The position numbers were made by a program, and so were the translations under genes. From Rhodoferax sp. (GTDB lineage: Bacteria > Pseudomonadota > Gammaproteobacteria > Burkholderiales > Burkholderiaceae_C), in the NCBI GenBank assembly GCA_024236015.1, contig JACKLK010000015.1, positions 1 to 64,000 on the forward strand: a stretch of DNA of 64,000 nucleotides, in the 5' to 3' direction. Each line of letters opens with the position of its first letter. The first letter of the stretch is position 1. Of this stretch, positions 25,039 to 34,075 are shown in pieces. The notes beneath the pieces were generated by a model, which was given only the letters and a program-made list of their open reading frames with translations, was not told where the DNA came from and did not search any database.

Positions 25039-25983
25039 CTACTTGCGCAGCAGCCGCTGACGCCGGATCACGTCGATCCAGACCGCAACGATGACGACCG
25101 CGCCGATGGCCATCATCTGGCGGAACTGCGAGATCTCGAGCAGGTTCATGCCGTTGCGGATCATCGTGATCAGCACCGCGCCCAGCAGGCTGCCCCAGAT
25201 GCTGCCGCGCCCTCCGAACAACGAGGTTCCACCCAGGATGACCGCCGCGATCGCGTCGAGTTCGAACATCTGCGCCATCTTGCCGCTGGACGAATCCATG
25301 CGCGCCATCAGCACGATGGCACCCAGCGCACAGCTCAGGCCGGAGATCACATACACCGACAGCTTGTACCAGCGGATGTTGATGCCGACCTGGCGCGCAC
25401 CCATCTCGTTGGACCCCATGGCATACACGTAGCGGCCCAGCTTGGTGCTGGACAACACGAACGCCATGACGACGAAATACACGCCGGCGATCAGGATCGG
25501 CATCGGCACGCCCAGCAGTTCCCCATAACCCAGGAAGGGCAGCGGATCCGGCAGTCCGGAGGCGTCGAAGCCGCCCGTGGCCTCGAACGCCAGGCCGCGC
25601 CACAAGGTCAGGCCGCCAAGCGTGACGATGAAGGACGGAATGCCGACGAAGGCGACCAGATAACCGTTGAACAGGCCCACCGCCGCACCGATGGCCAGGG
25701 CCAGCGCAATCGCGACATAGGGGTCGACGCCGATCTTGATCATCAGGTGCCCGGCGATCGCGCCCGCCAGTGCGGTCATCGCACCCACGGCCAGGTCGAC
25801 ACCGCCGGTCAATATGACGAAGGTCTGGCCGCCCGCCAGCAGCGCGATCACCGAAGCCTGGACCAGGATGTTGGACAGGTTGCCGGTGGTCAGGAAATAG
25901 GGCGACGCGACACTCAGGAGCAGGCCCAGGACCAGCACGGCCACCAGTGCGCCATACCACTCTTGCCGGGTGAGGGATTTCAT
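25039..25983 (-). CDS. Sugar ABC transporter permease (RbsC/FrcC-like)
   Basis: This 314-residue protein has eight to ten hydrophobic segments and the CUT2-family motifs ILTGGVDLAVGAM, GIPSFIVTLGGLTLWRG, AMGSNEMGARQVGIN and ILGGTSLFGGRGSIWG (PF02653). It lies 19 bp before the PfkB kinase and 100 bp after the binding-protein gene. The single-domain ATPase that completes the importer is on the divergent strand at 27219-28007. This split arrangement with a kinase is similar to fructose importers of the Frc type. Confidence 0.92.
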   Translation of the reverse strand: MKSLTRQEWYGALVAVLVLGLLLSVASPYFLTTGNLSNILVQASVIALLAGGQTFVILTGGVDLAVGAMTALAGAIAGHLMIKIGVDPYVAIALALAIGAAVGLFNGYLVAFVGIPSFIVTLGGLTLWRGLAFEATGGFDASGLPDPLPFLGYGELLGVPMPILIAGVYFVVMAFVLSSTKLGRYVYAMGSNEMGARQVGINIRWYKLSVYVISGLSCALGAIVLMARMDSSSGKMAQMFELDAIAAVILGGTSLFGGRGSIWGSLLGAVLITMIRNGMNLLEISQFRQMMAIGAVVIVAVWIDVIRRQRLLRK

Positions 25984-26083
25984 GTGGATCTCCGATGAAG
26001 GGAGTGGCCGCGCGGGCCCGCACCGTCAGGCGACGGCTCGCGCAGCGGGGACGGGAAGGCACCGCGGCCGCGGCGCCCGGGGC

Positions 26084-27040
26084 TTATTTGACGCGCATGA
26101 ACTGGGCCACGCCCGAGTCCTTGGCGAACTGGTCGACGTTGGACGGCAGCACCAGGAACGAACCGGTGTCGATGCGTGCGTCGACCTTCTTGCCCTGCGC
26201 CGCGGCGATCGCGGTTTCCACGCCGATCTGGCCGATCCTGGCCAACATCTGGGCCGCGTTGGCCTGCTGCCAGCCCTGCTTCATCATGTCCAGGCCACCG
26301 GGCGAGCCGTCGAAGCCGGCGATCTTGATCGAGCCCTTGCGCTTGCCGGACGACAACATCGCGGCCTTCGCACCGAGCGCGCCACCATCCCAGGCACAGG
26401 CGATGACCTTGGCACCCGGGTTGGCGCGCAAGGCGGTCTCGACGCCGTTCTGGGCCTGGGTCTGGTCCCAGCGGGTGGGCACTTCGACGACCTTGACGTT
26501 CTTGCGCTTGGCATTCAAGCCGTCCAGGAAACCCTTGCGGCGTTCCTGGCCGGTGGACTGGCCCTGGTCGCCGGTGACGTAGATCACCGTGTCGCCATCC
26601 TTGACCTGGCTGGCGACCCACTCGCCCTGGACCATGGCGGCCTTGATGTTGTCGGTGGCCACGTACGAGGTGATGTCGGCGCCGCTGATGCCGGTGTCGA
26701 CCGCCACCACCTTGATGCCGGCGGCCAGCGCCTTGTTGATGGCCGGTGCGATGCCGGCACTGTCGACCGGCGCGATCGCGATCGCGTCGACCTTGCGCGT
26801 GATCATGTCTTCGACGATGGCCAACTGCTTGGAGAGTTCACCCTGCTCCGCGGCCAGCTGGATGAACTTGATGCCTTCCTTCTCACCGGCCTTCTTTGCG
26901 CCGCCGTTGATCAGGGTCCAGCCTTCGTTGGTATTGCCGTTCGTGATGTAGGCCACCGTGGTCTCGGCCATGGCGGCGGCCATCAGGCCGGCGGTTGCGA
27001 GGGTGACGGCCATGCGGCCGATGGTGCGTGTCATGTTCAT
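26084..27040 (-). CDS. Sugar ABC transporter substrate-binding protein (RbsB/FrcB-like)
   Basis: This 318-residue protein has a signal peptide (about residues 1-25, cleaved after AMA) and a Peripla_BP_4 domain with TNGNTNEGWTLINGGAKKAG, VDAIAIAPVDSAGIAPAINKA, VVAVDTGISGAD, and GDQGQSTGQERRKGF, all typical ligand-pocket segments of CUT2 binding proteins. The ATG at 27040 has GGAGA upstream. It is the first gene of the operon binding protein-permease-kinase. The longer gap after it, with a GC-rich hairpin near 26060, may help keep its transcript more abundant. Confidence 0.92.
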   Translation of the reverse strand: MNMTRTIGRMAVTLATAGLMAAAMAETTVAYITNGNTNEGWTLINGGAKKAGEKEGIKFIQLAAEQGELSKQLAIVEDMITRKVDAIAIAPVDSAGIAPAINKALAAGIKVVAVDTGISGADITSYVATDNIKAAMVQGEWVASQVKDGDTVIYVTGDQGQSTGQERRKGFLDGLNAKRKNVKVVEVPTRWDQTQAQNGVETALRANPGAKVIACAWDGGALGAKAAMLSSGKRKGSIKIAGFDGSPGGLDMMKQGWQQANAAQMLARIGQIGVETAIAAAQGKKVDARIDTGSFLVLPSNVDQFAKDSGVAQFMRVK

Positions 27041-27146
27041 GCGAATGTCTCCGATTGGGCGAGGAAATGGGGTCATTGCGGCAACGCAGAGGTCTTCTGC
27101 CAGCTGCTGGAGCAAATTAAAACAGAAATCGCCGATTAAATAAACC

Positions 27147-27160
27147 TAGTAGTTTTACTA
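27147..27160. promoter_or_regulatory. Inverted repeat in the divergent sugar-transport promoter
   Basis: TAGTA-GTTT-TACTA is a perfect 5-bp inverted repeat in an AT-rich stretch between the divergent binding-protein and ATPase genes. The region also holds runs such as GATTAAATAAA that could supply -10 elements in either direction. The ROK-family regulator at 28441-29679 is the likely ligand of this site. One operator could control both arms of the split transporter. The arms are short, so this is tentative. Confidence 0.4.
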
Positions 27161-27218
27161 ATATGGATTTTTGCGTGGATCTGTCATGCTCAGCCCCACG
27201 TCAACCAGCGAGTCCACC

Positions 27219-28007
27219 ATGTCCAACACCCAACCTGTTCTTGAGATCAGCAACCTGACCAAGCATTACGGCGGCGTCAAGGCCCTCACCGAGGCCGGTT
27301 TCCGGCTCATGCCGGGCGAACACGCCGCCATCGTCGGCGACAACGGCGCCGGCAAGAGCACCTTCGTGCGCCTGATCACTGGCGTCGAACAGCCCAACTC
27401 GGGCGACATCCGGCTCGACGGGCAGTCGGTCAGCTTCGATTCGCCGCTCGACGCCCGGGAAAAAGGCATCGAGACCGTCTACCAGACGCTGGCGCTGGCC
27501 GAAGACCTCGACGTGCCGGCCAACATCTTCCTGGGCCGCGAACTGACCCGGCTGAACCTGGGCCCCTTGTCGGTGCTGAACCACAAGGCGATGCGCGAGC
27601 AGTCCGCGTCGATGCTGGAGACCACCGGCGTCAAGATCCAGGACATGTCGGAGACGCTGCGCGGCATGTCCGGCGGCCAGCGCCAATGCGTGGCGATTGC
27701 CCGCGCGGCGGGTTTTGCCAAGAACCTGATCATCCTGGACGAGCCGACCGCCGCGCTCGGCGTGGCCGAGACCGCCCGGGTCGAGCAGATCATCCGCGGG
27801 CTCAAGGAACGCGGCATACCGTTGATCATCATCAGCCACAACCTGCGCCAGGTGTTCGACCTGGTGGACCGGATCTGGGTTTTCCGCCAAGGCCGCATCA
27901 TCTGCAACCGCCTCAAGACCCAGACCAACCCGGAAGAGATCGTCGGCCTGATCACCGGCGCCATCGACCCGGCCGACCTGCCCGCCGAGGAGGCCGTGGC
28001 ATGCTGA
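27219..28007 (+). CDS. Single-domain sugar ABC transporter ATPase (FrcA-like)
   Basis: This 262-residue ATPase has Walker A GDNGAGKS (residues 40-47), a TVYQTLAL Q-loop, the signature MSGGQRQ in place of the usual LSGGQ, and Walker B LIILDEPTAALG. CUT2 importers usually have a double ATPase of about 500 residues; this one is a single domain, as in FrcA of the fructose system. The start at 27219 is preferred because it matches family N-termini; ATG codons at 27171 and 27186 are alternatives. It serves the permease and binding protein on the opposite strand. Confidence 0.88.
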   Translation: MSNTQPVLEISNLTKHYGGVKALTEAGFRLMPGEHAAIVGDNGAGKSTFVRLITGVEQPNSGDIRLDGQSVSFDSPLDAREKGIETVYQTLALAEDLDVPANIFLGRELTRLNLGPLSVLNHKAMREQSASMLETTGVKIQDMSETLRGMSGGQRQCVAIARAAGFAKNLIILDEPTAALGVAETARVEQIIRGLKERGIPLIIISHNLRQVFDLVDRIWVFRQGRIICNRLKTQTNPEEIVGLITGAIDPADLPAEEAVAC

Positions 28008-28441
28008 AAGGCATCGATCCGCTGCTGACCCCCGAACTGCTGATGCATCTGTCGGCCATGGGTCATGGCGAATGGGTCGCGGTGGTCGACGCCAACTTCA
28101 CCGCCGACCACCTCGCCGGTGGCAAGCCGCTGGTACGGATTCCCGGCCACAGCCTGGAACGGGTCAGCCGCGCCGTGTTGTCGGTGATACCGCTGGCCGA
28201 CGACGTATCCCGGCCTGCCGCCTACATGCATGCCAGCGGCCAGCCCGAAGGCCATCGCACGACCGCGCAGCGGGACACGCTGGCCGCGCTGCAGGAGCAT
28301 GGCCTGGACGCCGACCGCGTCGAAGCGGTCGAGCGATTCGCGTTTTATGACAAGATCCGCCTTGCCAGCGTGCTGGTGCAATCGGGCGAGACCACCGCCT
28401 TCGGCAATGCCATGTTCTGCAAGGGCGTGATCCTCCACTGA
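28001..28441 (+). CDS. RbsD/FucU-family sugar mutarotase
   Basis: This 146-residue protein has the RbsD/FucU pattern: MLKGIDPLLTPELLMHLSAMGHGEWVAVVDANF with the conserved His22 and Asp30, and a C-terminal FYDKIRLASVLVQSGE and FGNAMFCKG. These proteins interconvert sugar anomers, which speeds use by a kinase. A GAGGAGG precedes the ATG, and the gene overlaps the ATPase gene by seven bases and the ROK gene by one. FucU-like members prefer L-fucose and related sugars, so fructose is not the only candidate substrate for the locus. Confidence 0.9.
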   Translation: MLKGIDPLLTPELLMHLSAMGHGEWVAVVDANFTADHLAGGKPLVRIPGHSLERVSRAVLSVIPLADDVSRPAAYMHASGQPEGHRTTAQRDTLAALQEHGLDADRVEAVERFAFYDKIRLASVLVQSGETTAFGNAMFCKGVILH

Positions 28442-29679
28442 TGTCCGCAACCACCGTGAACGCCCCGCCCGCCTTCATCCGCGACCCGCGCCAGATGCGC
28501 GGATCGAACCACCGCGGGATGCGCCAGTTCAACGAGCGCATCGTGCTGCAGGCGATCCGCCATGCCGGTGCGATCGCCAAGGCCGATCTCGCGCGCCTGA
28601 CCCGGCTGTCGACGCAGACGGTGTCGATCATCGTGGACCGCCTGCTCGACGACGGACTGCTGCTGCGCCAGCCCCGCGTGCGCGGCAGGATCGGCCAGCC
28701 GTCGATCCCGCTGGCGCTCAATCCGGACGGGGTGTTCAGCCTGGGCCTGCAGGTCGGGCGGCGCAACCTCGAGGTCATGGTGACCGACTTCCTCGGTCAG
28801 CCGCGGCATCGGCTGCAGTTCCGTTATTCCAGCCCCGATCCCGACGTCGTGCTGGCCCATATCGCATCGGGCCTGGCGCAGATGCAGCAGACCCTGGGCG
28901 ACGACTGGGAGCGCACGGTCGGCATCGGCCTGACCGCGCCGCTGTCGATGCACAAATGGTCGGAACTCTTCGCCGGCCCGGCCGGCGACGCGCTCGAACG
29001 CTGGACCGGCGTCGACCTGGTGGCGCGGGTGCAGGCGATGACCGAGCTGCCGGTGCAGTTCGCCAAGGACACCATGGCCGCCTGCATGGCGGAGATGCTG
29101 CAGGGCCAGGGCCTGAGCATCGAGAGTTACCTGTATGTCTTCGTCGGCACCTTCGTCGGCGGCGGACTGGTGCTGGGCGGGCACATCATGGCCGGCCCGC
29201 ATGGCAATGCCGGCGCCATCGGCTCCATGCCGACGGCGATCGCCCAGGCCGGCGGCAAGCCTGCGCAGTTGCTGCGCATGGCCTCGGGCCAGCAACTGGA
29301 ACGGGCCCTGGAGGCGGCCGGGCACGACCCGCAGCTGGCGCACGACGACGCCATCATGGCGCCCGAGTACGCATCGATCACCGATCCCTGGCTCGCGCAG
29401 GCCAGCCTGGCACTGGCGATGACCATCGTCAGCGCCAGCGCGCTGGTCGACCTGGACGCCACGGTCATCGACGGTTCGCTGTCGCCGGCCCTGATCCGGG
29501 AGCTGATCGCGCGCACCCGCGCATGTGTCGACCACTACGACCTCGAAGGGCTCGATGCGCCGTCCATCGTCGCCGGACGGGTCGGCGCCCACGCCCGTGC
29601 CCTCGGCGGCGCCCTGCTGCCGCTGCACACCCAGTTCTTCCCGGTGAAGGACATCTTCCTGAAACAGGACCTGGAGTGA
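28441..29679 (+). CDS. ROK-family transcriptional regulator
   Basis: This 412-residue protein has an N-terminal winged helix (about residues 30-80, with KADLARLTRLSTQTVSIIVDRLLDDGLL and the RGRIGQPS wing) followed by a ROK sugar-binding domain with the GPHGNAGAIGSMP block. It most resembles NagC/XylR/FrcR-type repressors that respond to free or phosphorylated sugar. It is embedded in the sugar operon and overlaps both neighbours, so it is likely autoregulated. The inverted repeat at 27147-27160 is the candidate operator. Confidence 0.9.
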   Translation: MSATTVNAPPAFIRDPRQMRGSNHRGMRQFNERIVLQAIRHAGAIAKADLARLTRLSTQTVSIIVDRLLDDGLLLRQPRVRGRIGQPSIPLALNPDGVFSLGLQVGRRNLEVMVTDFLGQPRHRLQFRYSSPDPDVVLAHIASGLAQMQQTLGDDWERTVGIGLTAPLSMHKWSELFAGPAGDALERWTGVDLVARVQAMTELPVQFAKDTMAACMAEMLQGQGLSIESYLYVFVGTFVGGGLVLGGHIMAGPHGNAGAIGSMPTAIAQAGGKPAQLLRMASGQQLERALEAAGHDPQLAHDDAIMAPEYASITDPWLAQASLALAMTIVSASALVDLDATVIDGSLSPALIRELIARTRACVDHYDLEGLDAPSIVAGRVGAHARALGGALLPLHTQFFPVKDIFLKQDLE

Positions 29680-30353
29680 AGATCTATCTCGACTCGGCGC
29701 ATGCCGACCATTGGGCCCTGCCCGCCGGATGCCCATCCATTGCCGGCGTCACCACCAACCCCAGCCTGGTGCACCAGGCCGGCCTGCCGGTCACGCTGCA
29801 AACCTATGAACGCCTGGTGCAGGCCGTCGCCGCACGCGGCATCGCCGAACTGATGCTGCAGTTGCCGACCGCCGATGCCGACGACGCCCTGCGCTGGCAG
29901 GCCCGGCTGCAGGCGCTGGCGCAACAGCACCGTGTGACGCTGACGATCAAGCTGCCCTGCCACCCCGACTGGTTGCCGGCCATCGACGCGATGCGCCAGG
30001 CCGGCCAGCCGGTGCTGCTGACCGGCCTGTCGAATCCGGTGCAGTTGTTGTGGGCGCGCAGCCTGCAGGCGACCTACGTGGCACCGTATGTCGGCCGGCT
30101 CGCTGCCGACGGCCGCGACGTCTGGCCGCTGATGAAGGCCTGCGTCGCGTTGCAGCACAGCGGCGGCCCGGCGCTGCTGGCCGCCAGCATCAAGTCGCCC
30201 GACGTGCTGGCGCAGCTGATCGCCTGCGGCGCCGCCGCCGTGACCTTGCCCCCCGAGAGCCTGGCGGCCTGGTCCGGCGATGCGCTGACCGACACGGCGA
30301 TCGCGCAGTTCGCGCGCGACACGGCGCAGAGCCTGCGCACCCCGGACCACTGA
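29676..30353 (+). CDS. Transaldolase-family protein (fructose-6-phosphate aldolase-like)
   Basis: This 225-residue protein begins KIYLDSAHADHW with the conserved Asp6, followed by VTTNPSLV with Asn28 and LTIKLPCHPDWL with the probable Schiff-base Lys92. It is the size of small TalB/FSA-type aldolases (PF00923). The GTG start at 29676 overlaps the ROK stop by four bases. In this sugar operon it could cleave or transfer a three-carbon unit from the phosphorylated sugar. The Lys assignment rests on motif position and the reaction is inferred. Confidence 0.85.
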   Translation: MKIYLDSAHADHWALPAGCPSIAGVTTNPSLVHQAGLPVTLQTYERLVQAVAARGIAELMLQLPTADADDALRWQARLQALAQQHRVTLTIKLPCHPDWLPAIDAMRQAGQPVLLTGLSNPVQLLWARSLQATYVAPYVGRLAADGRDVWPLMKACVALQHSGGPALLAASIKSPDVLAQLIACGAAAVTLPPESLAAWSGDALTDTAIAQFARDTAQSLRTPDH

Positions 30354-30360
30354 ACCGGCG

Positions 30361-30377
30361 GCGCGGCCCTGCCGCGC
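30361..30377. terminator. GC-rich hairpin between convergent genes
   Basis: GCGCGGC-CCT-GCCGCGC is a perfect 7-bp stem lying in the 28-bp gap between the convergent transaldolase-family and HPF-like genes. Position suggests bidirectional termination, but there is no T-run on either side, so it would be an atypical terminator. Confidence 0.4.
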
Positions 30378-30381
30378 GCGT

Positions 30382-30738
30382 TCAGTCGTTGTCGGTGGAC
30401 TGCGGCGCCGGCGTTCCGTTGCGATGGGCGTCGTGGCGCTCGACGCGGGTCGCCAGTGCACGTTTGAGCTTGCCCAGCGCCCCGTCGATCGCCTGGTGCG
30501 CCGTGGCCGCATGGTCCTTCACGACCACCGGATCGAGATGCGCCAGCCGCGCCTCCAGCGTGCACTGGATCTGGTCCGAATGCGAACTGGCCTGGGCGTT
30601 GGCGTCGACGATATGCGCCTCGACACGGGTGACATGGTCGCGGAATCGCTCCAGGGCTTCGCGCACGACGGAGTCCAGGTGCGCCGCCATGGCCTGGCGG
30701 CCGTCGACATGGGTATCGGTATTGAGCAGGACTTGCAT
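30382..30738 (-). CDS. HPF/RaiA-family ribosome-associated protein
   Basis: This 118-residue protein shows the beta-alpha-beta-beta-beta-alpha layout of the short HPF/RaiA domain (PF02482): a first strand MQVLLNTDTHVDG, a helix with VREALERFRDHVTRVEAHIVD, then CTLEARLAHLDPVVVKDHAATAHQAIDGALGKLKRAL. The short C-terminal tail ends acidic. Members bind the 30S subunit in stationary phase, but stand-alone copies like this are often of unproved function. It is a single-gene unit convergent with the sugar operon. Confidence 0.85.
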   Translation of the reverse strand: MQVLLNTDTHVDGRQAMAAHLDSVVREALERFRDHVTRVEAHIVDANAQASSHSDQIQCTLEARLAHLDPVVVKDHAATAHQAIDGALGKLKRALATRVERHDAHRNGTPAPQSTDND

Positions 30739-30928
30739 GGGCCGTGGTGTCTCCTGGTTGCCGGCAATCGACGGGACGCTGCCGGACGTTGGTGCCGCGC
30801 GCCCGATGCGCGTCGACCGTCAGGCACAGTGTAGACCCCCCGGCGGACCGGCCTGCCGGCCACCTGCGAGCCCCCTGCATCGGGCCGCGTTGACCGGCCG
30901 GGGCCGCGCCGCGCGGTGCGGTGCGGCA

Positions 30929-31809
30929 TCAGCGCTTGTACCGCGCCGCCATCAGGCTCGGCCAGGCCGTGACTCCGATCGCCAGCAGGATCACGCCGCC
31001 GCCCCAGAACACCGAGGTGGCCGGCACCTCGCGGTGCACCAGCCAGACCCACAGCGGATTGAGCACGGTGTCGGCCATCGTGATCAGCACCATCTGCACC
31101 GCTGGCACGTGCCTGGCGCCACGCATGTACAGCACCATCGGCACGGCCAGCTGGATCACACCCATGAACAGCAGCACCACCAGCGCACCGAGTGCCAGCG
31201 GCTCCAGGCCGACCGTGAAACGCACCAGCAGGTACACACCCAGGCCACCGAGGATCATCGCCGGCTCCATGCGCAGCGCGCTGTAGCGCCGCAAGGCCAC
31301 GCTCTGGCCGGCGAAACACAGGGCATAGGCCAGCGACACCGCGATGCCGCCCAGGCTGCCGACCGTGGCCGCCGAGGCTTCGCCCACGGCGATCAGCACC
31401 ACGCCGACGATGGCCATGACGATCGCGATGGTGAACACCACCGGCGTGCGTTCGCCCAGCCACAGGCGCGCCATCAGCGCGGCGAAGATGCCCGAGGTCG
31501 CGCCGATGCAGGACGCGGCCGCGACGCTCGAGAGCTGCAGCGCCAGGATGTACATCGACGAGCCGAGCGCGAAGAAACCGCCCGAGATGGCCAGCGCGCC
31601 GGGTCGGACTGCAGGAACAGGCGGATCGCGCCGAGCCGGTATTCCCAGGCCATCCACAGCAGCAGCGCCACACCCATGCCCAGGCCGCGCGTGGCGTTGA
31701 AGGTCCAGGGGTCGACCTGCGGCAACCAGCGCGCGAAGACGCCGCTCAGGCTCCAGAAGAAGGTGGCGCCGGCCACCAGCAGCAGGCCGCGCGAGGCGTC
31801 GTCACGCAT
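30929..31809 (-). pseudogene. EamA/DMT-family transporter interrupted by a frameshift
   Basis: Two overlapping reading frames together encode a normal-length EamA transporter of about 290 residues. The N-terminal part (31809 down to about 31605) reads MRDDASRGLLLVAGATFFWS through RLFLQSDP. The rest (about 31600 down to 30929) continues in another frame from GALAISGGFFALGSSMYILAL to the C-terminus. The switch falls within 31594-31606 and is best explained by a single missing base. No homopolymer is present there, so it may be a real mutation or an assembly error. The gene lies 45 bp after the homocysteine methyltransferase gene. Substrates of this family are amino acids and other small metabolites. 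Confidence 0.8.
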
Positions 31810-31854
31810 GGCGTCACGTCGTGGATGACGGGAGAGATCGGGTTCGGTCTGCTG

Positions 31855-32943
31855 TTATTCGGCCGCGGGGCCGGCGCCGCGCCGTCCCCGGCCGCGGCGC
31901 AGGTTGGCGCCGGCGGCCGCCCCGGCCAGCCGGTCCTGCGCGCCGCCCCACTGCGCCCGCGCGCCGGTGGACACCTCGCCGAGCGCCTCGACGATGTGTG
32001 CGAGCTCGGGCGCGGCGCCCGAGGGCACGTGCGCGTCGAGCGCGTCGCGCATCGCGCGCAGGTGCGCCGGCGAGGTGCCGCAGCAGCCGCCGATGATGCG
32101 CGCGCCGGCGTCCAGCGCCATGCGCGCGTACACGGCCATCAGTTCGGGCGTGCCGTTGTAGTGGATGGCGCCGTCGACATATTGCGGAATGCCGCAGTTG
32201 CCCTTGGCCACCAGCACCACCTCCGGGCCGGCGGCCTGCGCCAGGTTGCGGATGCAGGCCACGACCTCGGCGGCGCCGACGCCGCAATTGGTGCCGCAAG
32301 CGGCCAGCCGCGGCTGCAGCGACTGCGCGAGTTGCGCGAAGTCGCTCGGCGACAGGCCCATCATGGTGCGGCCGTTGGTGTCGAAACTCAGCGTGCAGAC
32401 GATGGGCAGGCCGACGGTCGCGGCGCCGGCCACGGCCGCCTGCACCTCCTCGGCCGAGGACATGGTCTCGATCCACAACACGTCGACGCCGCCTTCGGCC
32501 AGCGCCGCGGCCTGTTCGGCAAAGGCATCGCGCGCCTGCGCGAACGTCAGCGGGCCGATCGGCTCCATGATCTCGCCGGTCGGGCCCATGCTGCCGGCCA
32601 CGGCGATCTCGCGTCCGCCGGCATCGTCGGCCACCGCACGCGCCAGCTCGGCCGCGCGGCGGTTGATCTCGGCCACCCGGTCCTGCGCCTGGTGCAGCTT
32701 GAGCCGGTAACGCGTACCGCCGAAGCTGTTGGTCAGGATGATGTCGGCGCCGGCGTCGACAAAACTGCGGTGCAGGTCGGAGATCTTGTGCGGCTGTTCA
32801 AAATTCCACAACTCGGGCGCATCCCCCGAGACCAGGCCGACGTTGAACAAATTGCTGCCGGTGGCGCCATCGGCCAGCAGCCAGGCCCGGCTGTGCAGCA
32901 GGCGCAGGAAACGGTTGGACGCGAGGCTGGGGGAGGCGGTCAT
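31855..32943 (-). CDS. bmtA: Homocysteine S-methyltransferase-family protein (BmtA-like, betaine-homocysteine methyltransferase)
   Basis: This 362-residue TIM-barrel protein has the zinc site of the family: Cys220 in ACGTNCG and the Cys287-Cys288 pair in GGCCGTSPAHL. The start LLADGATGSNLFNVG and the TNSFGGTRYRL block are also typical. Members move a methyl group from betaine, methylmethionine or a methyl-corrinoid to homocysteine. It lies at the 3-prime end of the corrinoid cluster. The last ~20 residues are Arg/Gly-rich and look dispensable. Whether it uses glycine betaine directly or works with the corrinoid protein cannot be decided from sequence. Confidence 0.85.
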   Translation of the reverse strand: MTASPSLASNRFLRLLHSRAWLLADGATGSNLFNVGLVSGDAPELWNFEQPHKISDLHRSFVDAGADIILTNSFGGTRYRLKLHQAQDRVAEINRRAAELARAVADDAGGREIAVAGSMGPTGEIMEPIGPLTFAQARDAFAEQAAALAEGGVDVLWIETMSSAEEVQAAVAGAATVGLPIVCTLSFDTNGRTMMGLSPSDFAQLAQSLQPRLAACGTNCGVGAAEVVACIRNLAQAAGPEVVLVAKGNCGIPQYVDGAIHYNGTPELMAVYARMALDAGARIIGGCCGTSPAHLRAMRDALDAHVPSGAAPELAHIVEALGEVSTGARAQWGGAQDRLAGAAAGANLRRGRGRRGAGPAAE

Positions 32944-33009
32944 GGTGGAGGGGTCCTGCGCAAGGGCCGGTGATGGTCGTCGGGGTTGGTGTGGCGATCG
33001 GGATCGCGC

Positions 33010-34050
33010 TCAGCGGATCTCGTCGGGCGTGACGATGATCCAGTTGCGGTTGGCGGTGACCGGATGCGCAAGGGCGCTCTGGTGCCCGGCGTGCTCGTCC
33101 TGCAGCGCCTGGATATGGTCGCGGTAGCTGTCCTTGCGCGCGATGAACAGGCGCAGTCCGCCGCGGTCCGGGTCCGGCCCGCGCAGGAACATCGGGCCGT
33201 CGCTCAGCGGCGTGTCGCCGGCCACCAGGATGGGTTTCTTCCACGGATGGATATAGGTGTGGATCGCCGCCTGCTTGCCTTCGTACCAGGTCAGCGGCGC
33301 CCACAACGCGGTCGTCAATTCGTCGTCCAGCAGCAGCGCCGGGTCGTAGCGGTGTTCGGCGATCAGCTTGCGCGCCGTGGTGACGGTACCGGCGGCGCGG
33401 TCGCGCAGCAACACGGTCACGCCGATCACGTTCTGCGGCTTGACGTGGTAGCCGTATTGCGGGTCCGACACCAGCATGCGCACGATCTCCTCGCTGGCCG
33501 CGCTGACGATGTAGACCTCGATGCCGTGCGCCGTCAGCGCCCGGAACAGCTCCTGCGTGCCGCGCTGCATGCGCGGCACCTCGATGGCCAGCTCGACCAC
33601 GTCGTCGCCGACGTATTGCCACGCGGGAACCGGTTCGCCCGACGCCAGCATGTCGTCCAGGTGGCGCTTGATCTCGCGCAGCGTGAAGCCGGCGAAGACC
33701 TGGGTCGCCCACGGATATCCGACCTGGTCGTCGATCTCGCCCAGGCGCTGGTAATAACTGGTCAGGCTCTCGCGCCGCGTCGGCGTGTCGCGAAACGGAA
33801 TCAGCTGCAGCGACGGCGCCAGGGTCTCGCGGGTCAACACGCCGCGCAGCTCCATGAAGGCCAGCAAGGCGCCGAGCAGGTCATGGTGGTAGGTGGTGTA
33901 GTCGGCGTCGAACACCACGTAGGCGCCGGTGTGGGCATGGGCCTGGATCAGGTCCGCCAGCGGCGCGGCGGCGTGGGCCGGCCAATGTGCCAGCATCGCT
34001 GCCACGGCGGCCTTGTCCGGCCTGGCGGGGGTGGTGTCGGAATTCTTCAT
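33010..34050 (-). CDS. HAD-superfamily phosphatase, phosphorylcholine phosphatase-like
   Basis: This 346-residue protein has the HAD motif I VVFDADYTTYHHDL with Asp48 and Asp50 as nucleophile and acid/base. The large helical cap resembles that of bacterial phosphorylcholine phosphatase PchP. Motif II is Ser183 in IVSAASEE, with Lys259 as motif III candidate and motif IV in GDTPLSDG (Asp279, Asp284). PchP frees choline from phosphorylcholine. The N-terminus shows no signal peptide, unlike secreted PchP. It lies between the betaine-type binding protein and the methyltransferase, which supports a choline-related substrate. Confidence 0.72.
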   Translation of the reverse strand: MKNSDTTPARPDKAAVAAMLAHWPAHAAAPLADLIQAHAHTGAYVVFDADYTTYHHDLLGALLAFMELRGVLTRETLAPSLQLIPFRDTPTRRESLTSYYQRLGEIDDQVGYPWATQVFAGFTLREIKRHLDDMLASGEPVPAWQYVGDDVVELAIEVPRMQRGTQELFRALTAHGIEVYIVSAASEEIVRMLVSDPQYGYHVKPQNVIGVTVLLRDRAAGTVTTARKLIAEHRYDPALLLDDELTTALWAPLTWYEGKQAAIHTYIHPWKKPILVAGDTPLSDGPMFLRGPDPDRGGLRLFIARKDSYRDHIQALQDEHAGHQSALAHPVTANRNWIIVTPDEIR

Positions 34051-34075
34051 CGAGTTGTGCCGCGGATATCGCCCG

